Source: Sphaerisporangium fuscum (GTDB lineage Bacteria > Actinomycetota > Actinomycetes > Streptosporangiales > Streptosporangiaceae). Taken from it: DNA of 64,000 nt. Of this stretch, positions 57,436 to 64,000 are shown piece after piece. Under the pieces are notes generated by a model. The model searched no databases. It had not been told where the DNA came from and saw only the letters and a program-made list of their open reading frames with translations. Position 1 is the first letter of the stretch. Every line of letters starts with the position of its first letter. The position numbers and the translations under genes are program-made. The stretch lies in contig NZ_JAHDTF010000025.1 in assembly GCF_018531465.1 (NCBI RefSeq), positions 62,001 through 126,000 on the forward strand, written 5' to 3'.

Positions 57436-58743
57436 TCAGTCGTGCTCGGCGGAGGCCGGGACGGTGACGTCCTCGGCGGGGGTGACGCGGTGGACGACGA
57501 CCGTGCTGATGCGGTTACGGCGGCCGGCGGTGCTCTCGGCGGTCAGGCTGAGGCCGTCGACCGTCGCCTCGGAGCCGGCGATCGGCACCCTGCCCAGGGC
57601 GTGGGCCAGCAGGCCGCCGACCGTGTCGACGTCGTCGACCTCCAGCTCGACGTCGAACAGCTCGGCCAGCTCGTCGACCGACAGCCGCGCCGTCACCCGG
57701 GCGCCCCCGTCGTCGAGCCATTCGACGCGCGGGGCCTCCTGGTCGTACTCGTCGGTGATCTCGCCGACGATCTCCTCCAGGACGTCCTCGATGGTGACCA
57801 GGCCCGCCGTGCCGCCGTACTCGTCGATCACGATGGCGAGGTGGATCTGCCGCGCCTGCATCTCGCGCAGCAGCTCGTCGATCGGCTTGCTGTCGGGCAC
57901 GTAGGTGGCCGGGCGCATCAGCGACCCGACCTTCTCGCGCTCGGCCTCGCCCCCGGACGCCTCGTGCATCCGCCGCACGATGTCCTTGAGGTAGGCGATG
58001 CCCACCACGTCGTCCTCGTTCTCACCGACCACCGGGATGCGGGAGAAGCCGCTGCGCAGCGCCAGCGACAGGGCCTGCGATATGGTCTTGCCGCGCTCGA
58101 TGAACACCATGTCGGTGCGCGGCACCATCACCTCGCGCACGATGGTGTCACCCAGCTCGAACACCGAGTGGATCATCTGCCGCTCGTCGGGCTCGATGAC
58201 CCTGCGCTCCTCGGCCAGGTCGACCAGGTCGCGCAGCTCGGCCTCGGAGGTGAAGGGGCCCTCACGGAAGCCCTTGCCCGGGGTGAGCGCGTTACCGAGC
58301 AGGATGAGCAGCTTGGGCAGCGGCCCGAAGATGCGCGTCAGCCCGGACACGATGGGGGCGCTCGCCAGGGCGATCGGCTCGGCATGCTGACGGCCGAGGG
58401 TGCGCGGCGAGACCCCGACGATGACATAGCTGATCAGGATCATGACGCCCGCCGCCGCGGCGTAGGCCTGCCCCTTGTCGCCCAGCCAGTCGATGAACAG
58501 CAGCGTCACGATCACCGTGGCGACCAGCTCGCAGCTCAACCGCAGCAGCAGCAGGAGGTTGAGGTAGCGGGGCGGGTCGGCCACGATGGCCTGCAGGCGC
58601 TCGGCCCCGCGCCTGCCCTTGCGCACGAACTCCTCGGCCCGGACCCGCGAAATGCGGGTCAGGGCCGTCTCCGCGCTGGCCAGAAGGCCACCGATGAAGA
58701 TCAGTAGGGCGGCCGAGACCAACCACCCGCCGGGGGAACTCAC
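57436..58743 (-). CDS. CNNM/CorC-type membrane protein with CBS domains
   Basis: 435 residues from GTG 58743, which overlaps the ybeY stop (GTGA) and has GGGAG just upstream; GTG 58767 is also possible. Three to four membrane segments form the DUF21 (CNNM) domain to about residue 180 (with VGVSPRTLGRQHAEPIALASAP), then two CBS domains (MVPRTDMVFIERG... and MRPATYVPDSKPIDELL...GTAGLVTIEDVLEEIVGEI) and a C-terminal CorC_HlyC domain. Proteins of this type (often called hemolysins) are Mg2+ exporters or regulators of Mg2+/Co2+ transport. Fixed neighbour of ybeY in actinomycetes. Confidence 0.92.
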   Translation of the reverse strand: MSSPGGWLVSAALLIFIGGLLASAETALTRISRVRAEEFVRKGRRGAERLQAIVADPPRYLNLLLLLRLSCELVATVIVTLLFIDWLGDKGQAYAAAAGVMILISYVIVGVSPRTLGRQHAEPIALASAPIVSGLTRIFGPLPKLLILLGNALTPGKGFREGPFTSEAELRDLVDLAEERRVIEPDERQMIHSVFELGDTIVREVMVPRTDMVFIERGKTISQALSLALRSGFSRIPVVGENEDDVVGIAYLKDIVRRMHEASGGEAEREKVGSLMRPATYVPDSKPIDELLREMQARQIHLAIVIDEYGGTAGLVTIEDVLEEIVGEITDEYDQEAPRVEWLDDGGARVTARLSVDELAELFDVELEVDDVDTVGGLLAHALGRVPIAGSEATVDGLSLTAESTAGRRNRISTVVVHRVTPAEDVTVPASAEHD

Positions 58744-59219
58744 TGCTCCCGCCGCACCTCCCGCCACGCGTCGAGCAGCTCTCCCTGGAGCCCGAACATC
58801 TCAGCGTGCTCCTCGGGCTCGGCGTGGTCGTAGCCGAGGAGGTGCAGGATGCCGTGGGTGCACAGCAGCTCCAGCTCGTCCCGGGTGCTGTGGCCGGCCT
58901 CCGCCGCCTGCTTGGCCGCGACCTGCGGGCACAGCACCACATCACCGAGCAGCGCCGGGTCGAGCGGGGCGTCGCCGTCCTGGCGGGATCCCCCCTGGTT
59001 CGGGCGCAGCTCGTCCATCGGGAAGGCCAGCACGTCGGTCGGGCCCGGCTCGCCCATCCACTGCTCGTGGAGCTGGGACATCGCGGCCTCGTCGACGACG
59101 AGGATGGAGAGCTCGGCCAGCGGGTGGATGCCCATGCGGCCGAGCACGTGACCGGCCAGCTCCACCAGCGACGACTCGTCGACCTCGACGCCCGACTCGT
59201 TGGCCACCTCGATACTCAT
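58740..59219 (-). CDS. ybeY: rRNA maturation endoribonuclease YbeY
   Basis: 159 residues from ATG 59219. The zinc motif HGILHLLGYDH (H3 site) is complete and DVLAFPMDELRP is the second conserved part. YbeY processes the 3' end of 16S rRNA and takes part in ribosome quality control. It follows phoH by 8 bases and overlaps the CNNM gene by 4 bases (GTGA), the common phoH-ybeY-corC-like order. Confidence 0.96.
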   Translation of the reverse strand: MSIEVANESGVEVDESSLVELAGHVLGRMGIHPLAELSILVVDEAAMSQLHEQWMGEPGPTDVLAFPMDELRPNQGGSRQDGDAPLDPALLGDVVLCPQVAAKQAAEAGHSTRDELELLCTHGILHLLGYDHAEPEEHAEMFGLQGELLDAWREVRREQ

Positions 59220-59227
59220 GGTGTTTC

Positions 59228-60301
<1,074 letters not shown>

Positions 60302-60402
60302 GGGCGGCCCTTGGGGCCTGCTCGCCTCCCGGTCTGAATGTTCTCGTCTGTCGCTCGCGCGGGGCGAGCGTGTTCGCCGCGGATGCGGCCCGGTCGTTTG
60401 AC

Positions 60403-60448
60403 CCCGGCCCGGCCTCGCCGCTGACTATGCCATGCTATCCGGGCCGGG
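60403..60448 (-). terminator. GC hairpin between HIT and phoH genes
   Basis: CCCGGCCCGG (60403-60412) pairs with CCGGGCCGGG (60439-60448) around 26 bases. A second smaller hairpin CGCTCGC/GCGAGCG (60352-60358 with 60364-60370) follows towards phoH. They fill the 180-base gap and may terminate HIT transcription or attenuate read-through. Confidence 0.5.
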
Positions 60449-60481
60449 CCCGCCCCGCAGGTCAGGTGGACGCCTGACGGG

Positions 60482-60826
60482 CTAGCCCGGCGGCCAGTGC
60501 AGGTCGCGGCCACCGAGCACGTGGGCGTGCACGTGGAAGACCGTCTGACCGGCCTGCGGGCCGGTGTTGAACACCACGCGGTAGCCCGCCTCGGCCACCC
60601 CTTCCTGGACGGCCACCGCGTCCGCCGCCTTCAGCACGTCGTCGGCCAGGCCGTCGTCGGCCTCGGCCAGCACCGCGGCGTTCTCGTAGTGCCCCTTCGG
60701 GATCACCAGCACATGGGTGGGCGCCTGGGGGTTCACATCGCGGAAGGCGAGTGTGCGAGCGGTCTCATGGACGACCGTGGCGGGGATCTCCTTGGCCACG
60801 ATCTTGCAGAACAGGCAGTCTGTCAC
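60482..60826 (-). CDS. HIT-family nucleotide hydrolase/transferase
   Basis: 114 residues from ATG 60826. The histidine triad HVHAHVLGG is at about residues 98-106, and the start CLFCKIVAKEIPATVVHE with CxxC is typical of the HINT branch. HINT proteins hydrolyse AMP-N phosphoramidates. Upstream neighbour of phoH on the same strand in many actinomycetes; the divergent sigma factor gene starts 147 bases away. Confidence 0.95.
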   Translation of the reverse strand: MTDCLFCKIVAKEIPATVVHETARTLAFRDVNPQAPTHVLVIPKGHYENAAVLAEADDGLADDVLKAADAVAVQEGVAEAGYRVVFNTGPQAGQTVFHVHAHVLGGRDLHWPPG

Positions 60827-60973
60827 GCCCGAATGCTAGTGAGCTCTGTTGCCAATCGGTAATACCGAGGAGGTCGTGCGGAAAGATCCTCGCGGCTAGG
60901 GTTGGTATGCGACACTTCAGCGGCAGACAGGGTTCAGTGTCGGCGAGGCCACCGGCGAGGACACAACTGGGTC

Positions 60974-61579
60974 ATGCCCCCTAAAGAACCGACAGAGCGT
61001 AAACCCTCTGGAAAGGCCGTGCGTCCAACAGATGTGACCACCGAGACCCTCGTGGCCGAAAGGTCGCTCGGGGCGGTGCCCGTCGGATGGGACGCCGACA
61101 CGGCCGTGACGACGCTCTACAGCGCTCATTATCGGTCGCTCGTCCGTCTCGCCATGCTGTTGGTCCGCGATAGCGCGACCGCGGAGGAGGTCGTGCAGGA
61201 CGCGTTCGTCGCCCTCCATGGGGCATGGCGGCGCCTGCGCGACACCGACAAGGCACTCGCCTACCTGCGGCAGTCGGTCGTGAACCGATCGCGCTCAGTG
61301 CTCCGCCACCGTGCCGTCGTGGAGAAGTACGCCCCCAAGGGCCTGCCCGACGCGCCGAGCGCGGAGAACGGAGCCATAGGCGAGCTGGAGCGATCCGCCG
61401 TGATCGAGGCGCTGCGCGGGCTGCCGACCAGGCAGCGCGAGGCGCTGGTGCTGCGTTACTACGGCGACCTCTCAGAGGCGGAGATCGCCCATGCCATGGG
61501 CATCAGCAAGGGTGCGGTGAAGAGCCACACAGCCCGCGGCATGGCCGCACTACGCACTGTACTGGAGCAATTGTCATGA
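60974..61579 (+). CDS. ECF RNA polymerase sigma factor (SigE-family-like)
   Basis: 201 residues from ATG 60974; the ribosome-binding site is weak and GTG 61020 is an alternative. Sigma region 2 (LYSAHYRSLVRLAMLLVRDSATAEEVVQDAFVALHGAW) and region 4 (ALRGLPTRQREALVLRYYGDLSEAEIAHAMGISKGAVKSHTARGMAAL) are complete, with a short linker and no C-terminal extension. It overlaps the next gene by 4 bases (ATGA), which encodes a membrane protein in the usual anti-sigma place. The N-terminal 40 residues are basic and disordered. The signal is unknown. Confidence 0.92.
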   Translation: MPPKEPTERKPSGKAVRPTDVTTETLVAERSLGAVPVGWDADTAVTTLYSAHYRSLVRLAMLLVRDSATAEEVVQDAFVALHGAWRRLRDTDKALAYLRQSVVNRSRSVLRHRAVVEKYAPKGLPDAPSAENGAIGELERSAVIEALRGLPTRQREALVLRYYGDLSEAEIAHAMGISKGAVKSHTARGMAALRTVLEQLS

Positions 61580-62349
61580 CCGAGTCCCCCGACGAGTACG
61601 GCGACGTTCTTCGCCGTGTCTTGCGCGCGGAGGCGGATTCTGTCGTGCCCTCCGCCGAAGGACTGCAGATCATCCGCGCTCGCATCGAGGAGCGTGGCGG
61701 GCAAGGCCTGTTTCGGTGGTGGGCCCAGTTCGGCGGGCGAGGCCTTTTCTGGTGGCGTGCCGCCGCGTCGGCGTTCGGTGCGGTCCTGGTTGCCGCCACC
61801 GTGGTGATGATCGTGCCCGACCTGCGGGATCAGTTCACGACCGAGCAGCGGTCGATCAAGCCCGTCCAGTACGACACGGCGCCGCCCGACGAGTCGAGCA
61901 CCCGCAGGCCGACCACGAACATCCCCGTGCCACCGGTCATCGGATCCCAGCGCCCGACGCCGACCCCGACGGTCTCCACGACCCGCATTCCCACGCCCAC
62001 GCCCTCGGTGACGCCCTCGCCGGGCAACGAGTGCGCGAGCACGGCCCCGACGGCGATCGAGCCCGACGGCGGCGAGCGGAGCGTTCCCTGCGCCAGCCCC
62101 ACGGTGACGCAGACCCAGCCGCAGGAGAACACCCCGCGGCCGAAGCCCACTCCCACCCCGACTCCCACGCCGACCCCGCAGCCGACGCGCACGGCCACCC
62201 GTACGCCCACCCGCACACCTACGGCCACGCCGACGTCCGTCCCCTCGGCGACGCCCACGTCCTCGACCACCCCCACCCCCCAGCCCACCCCCACTCCCCA
62301 GGGCACGCTGGACGGCCAAGCCACCGCCCCCGAGAACACCGGCACCTGA
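61576..62349 (+). CDS. membrane-anchored anti-sigma-like protein with Pro/Thr-rich extracellular tail
   Basis: 257 residues from ATG 61576 (ATGA overlap with the sigma gene). Residues 1-55 are cytoplasmic (DEYGDVLRRVLRAEADSVVPSAEGLQIIRARIEER), with one membrane helix at about 60-82 (AAASAFGAVLVAATVVMIVP). The rest is extracellular, rich in Pro and Thr (TPTPTPTPTP, RTPTRTPTATP), with two Cys (GNECAST, SVPCASP). There is no ZAS zinc motif HxxxCxxC. Position and topology point to an anti-sigma factor. The stalk-like tail could reach into the cell wall as a sensor. Confidence 0.8.
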   Translation: MTESPDEYGDVLRRVLRAEADSVVPSAEGLQIIRARIEERGGQGLFRWWAQFGGRGLFWWRAAASAFGAVLVAATVVMIVPDLRDQFTTEQRSIKPVQYDTAPPDESSTRRPTTNIPVPPVIGSQRPTPTPTVSTTRIPTPTPSVTPSPGNECASTAPTAIEPDGGERSVPCASPTVTQTQPQENTPRPKPTPTPTPTPTPQPTRTATRTPTRTPTATPTSVPSATPTSSTTPTPQPTPTPQGTLDGQATAPENTGT

Positions 62350-62419
62350 CCCAGGCCCCCACCGACCCGGTCGTCGATCAGCCGATGCCCCCGGAGACCA
62401 TGTGCGGCGGTGACCGGTG

Positions 62420-63145
62420 CTACCAGCGGCCGGTGCGGGAAAGGAGGACCGCGGCGGCGGCCACGCCGGCCGTCGAGGTGCGCAGCACGGTGGGGCCGAG
62501 GAGGGCCGGGACGGCGCCCGCCCCTGTGAACGTCTCGATCTCGCCGTCGGTGATGCCGCCTTCAGGCCCGACCACCAGCACGATGTCACCGGTAGCGGGA
62601 AGCTCCAGCCGCGACAGCGGCTCGCCGGCCTCCTCGTGGAGCACGGCCGCGGCCGCCGCCCCGCGGAGCAGGGCCGCCACCTCGGCCGTCGTGGCCTGCT
62701 CGGCGACCTCGGGCAGGTGGAACCGCCGGGCCTGCTTGCCCGCCTCTCTCGCCGTGGAGCGCCAGCGGGCCAGGGCCTTGGCCGCGCGGTCACCCTTCCA
62801 CTGCGTGACGCACCGCGCGGCGGCCCACGGGACGATCACGTCGACCCCCGCCTCGGTCATCATCTCGACCGCCAGCTCGCCCCGGTCGCCCTTCGGCAGC
62901 CCCTGGACGACCACCAGACGCGGCGACGGCGCGGGCACGGCACGCCGTTCGAGCACCGCGAGCCGCAGGGAGTCCTTGGCGACGTCGCGCACGACGCACT
63001 CGGCCACCGCGCCCCTGCCGTCGGTCAGGTCGACACGCTCGCCGGCACGCAGCCGCCGTACGGTGGCGGCGTGCCGCCCCTCGGGGCCGGACAGGACGAT
63101 CTCGGCCCCGGACAGGTCGTCGGCGAGGAAGACGGGGACGCTCAC
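62420..63145 (-). CDS. rsmE: 16S rRNA (uracil1498-N3)-methyltransferase RsmE
   Basis: 241 residues from GTG 63145, with GGGGGCAGG upstream. The N-terminal PUA-like part is followed by the SPOUT methyltransferase knot with VVGPEGGITDGEIETF and the end LGPTVLRTSTAGVAAAAVLL, which bind S-adenosylmethionine. RsmE methylates U1498 of 16S rRNA in 30S subunits. It lies 37 bases after dnaJ, in the order hrcA-dnaJ-rsmE usual for actinomycetes. The sigma/anti-sigma pair is convergent with it. Confidence 0.95.
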   Translation of the reverse strand: MSVPVFLADDLSGAEIVLSGPEGRHAATVRRLRAGERVDLTDGRGAVAECVVRDVAKDSLRLAVLERRAVPAPSPRLVVVQGLPKGDRGELAVEMMTEAGVDVIVPWAAARCVTQWKGDRAAKALARWRSTAREAGKQARRFHLPEVAEQATTAEVAALLRGAAAAAVLHEEAGEPLSRLELPATGDIVLVVGPEGGITDGEIETFTGAGAVPALLGPTVLRTSTAGVAAAAVLLSRTGRW

Positions 63146-63182
63146 CCTGCCCCCTCGACGACCGTGCGGACCTGCTGGGAGA

Positions 63183-64000
63183 TCACCGTCCGTTGAAGGC
63201 GTCTCTGAGCCGCGAGAAGAAGCCCTGCTGCCCCGGCGCGAACTTGCCCGGCGGACGCTCCTCGCCCCGCAGCTTGGCCAGCTCGCGCAGCAGCTCCTCC
63301 TGGGCCGGGTCGAGGCGCGACGGCGTCTCAACGTTCACGTGGATCAGCAGATCGCCGCGGCCGTTCTCGTTGAGCCGCTGGATGCCCCGGCCGTACAGCG
63401 GGATCACCTGGCCCGACTGGGTGCCCGGCCGCACGTCGATCTCCTCGGCGCCGTCGAGGGTCTCGACGGTCAGGGAGGTGCCGAGGGCGGCGGCGGTCAT
63501 CGGGATCTGCACCGTGCAGTGCAGGTCGTCGCCCCGCCGCTCGAAGATCTCGTGAGGCCGCTCGACGATCTCGAGGAACAGGTCGCCGGGCGGGCCGCCG
63601 CCGGGGCCGACCTCGCCCTCGCCGGCCAGCTGGATGTGGGTGCCGTCCTCGACACCGGCCGGGATGCGCACCTTGATGGTGCGGCGGGTGCGGACCCGGC
63701 CGTCGCCGGAGCACTCCTGGCAGGGGTGGGAGATGATCGAGCCGAAGCCGCCGCACTGCGGGCAGGGCCGGGCCGTCATCACCTGGCCGAGGAACGACCG
63801 CGTGACCTGCGAGATCTCGCCCCGCCCGTTACACATGTCGCAGGTATCGGGGTGGGTGCCGGCCGCGGCGCCGCTGCCCTGGCAGACCTCGCACAGCACG
63901 GCCGTGTCGACGACCAGCTCACGCGTGGTGCCGAACGCCGACTCGGAGAGGTCGAGCTCGACGCGGATCGTGGCGTTGCGCCCGCGCCGCGCCCGGGAGC
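63183..64000 (-). CDS. dnaJ: chaperone DnaJ, 5' part beyond window edge
   Basis: The C-terminal 272 or so residues are seen; the frame is open to the right edge. The four zinc repeats CEVCQGSG, CDMCNGRG, CPQCGGFG and CQECSGDG are present, followed by the peptide-binding domains with RIPAGVEDGTHIQLAGEGEVGPGG and the end GFFSRLRDAFNGR. The J-domain and Gly/Phe region lie outside. Next to rsmE it matches the dnaJ2-type gene that follows hrcA in actinomycetes. Confidence 0.96.
   Translation of the reverse strand, partial: SRARRGRNATIRVELDLSESAFGTTRELVVDTAVLCEVCQGSGAAAGTHPDTCDMCNGRGEISQVTRSFLGQVMTARPCPQCGGFGSIISHPCQECSGDGRVRTRRTIKVRIPAGVEDGTHIQLAGEGEVGPGGGPPGDLFLEIVERPHEIFERRGDDLHCTVQIPMTAAALGTSLTVETLDGAEEIDVRPGTQSGQVIPLYGRGIQRLNENGRGDLLIHVNVETPSRLDPAQEELLRELAKLRGEERPPGKFAPGQQGFFSRLRDAFNGR

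Noticed and set aside
57374..58707. Plus-strand frames opposite the CNNM-type gene
   Set aside because: Antisense shadows; the minus-strand gene has complete CBS motifs and conserved neighbours.

Overview
The window is high-GC actinomycete chromosome, most likely a filamentous member of the Streptosporangiales (Streptosporangiaceae-like). The evidence is the strong G/C third-position bias, GTG starts, ATGA/GTGA gene overlaps, a conservon (cvnABCD), a WhiJ/DUF397/RsbW-like locus, WXG100/EccB type VII secretion genes, SARP and LAL regulators and many MarR/TetR/ArsR pairs. The family-level placement is inference.

Layout. 1-12.4 kb is accessory: an MFS exporter (cut by the left edge) divergent from an AraC-type regulator, an atypical SDR plus a TMEM175-like channel, an AhpD-like protein, a large LuxR/LAL regulator, a TetR-esterase pair around a palindrome, two small secreted proteins and a cysteine hydrolase, with three gene remnants in between. 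12.9-16.8 kb is a compact diterpenoid cassette: P450, class I terpene synthase and class II diterpene cyclase, joined by 4-base overlaps. It is followed in the same direction by a conservon (17.0-21.1 kb: nitrate/nitrite-sensing-type kinase, roadblock, DUF742, GTPase). 21.3-27.5 kb on the minus strand holds an internally deleted ECF41 sigma factor and a five-gene lipid/ester operon (acyl-CoA ligase, TetR, hydrolase, secreted lipase, hydrolase). 27.6-40.7 kb is a mosaic of small regulator/enzyme units: a truncated ABC permease, STAS protein, truncated MFS, epoxide-hydrolase-like/ArsR pair, DUF1062 protein, SnoaL proteins, multicopper oxidase operon, MarR units, WhiJ/DUF397/ATPase trio and a HAD hydrolase.

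40.7-53 kb holds a sulfatase-fold membrane enzyme and then a type VII secretion neighbourhood: two YbaB-like proteins, a LysM protein, WXG100-type proteins, EccB, and three long low-complexity repeat proteins. EccC, EccD, EccE and MycP are not in the window. 53.4-64 kb has a PNPOx-like protein, a 1125-residue SARP-ATPase regulator and a conserved core block on the minus strand (dnaJ, rsmE, HIT, phoH, ybeY, CBS-domain membrane protein). An ECF sigma/anti-sigma-like pair on the plus strand sits inside that block.

Most notable observations: (1) a 5' leader before the DUF1062 gene with a short upstream ORF whose stop codon lies in an 11-bp closing stem around three hairpins, ending directly before the ribosome-binding site; (2) the diterpenoid cassette next to a conservon, with a DxDT variant of the class II motif; (3) a predicted T7SS-associated protein with about 16 Gly/Ser-Gln-Tyr-Gly repeats resembling prion-like sticker-spacer sequences; (4) enzymes with altered catalytic residues (SDR without YxxxK, hydrolase with Ser to Ala nucleophile); (5) an ECF41 sigma factor that has lost its DNA-binding regions in frame. 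All calls come from reading the sequence; no database search was run.
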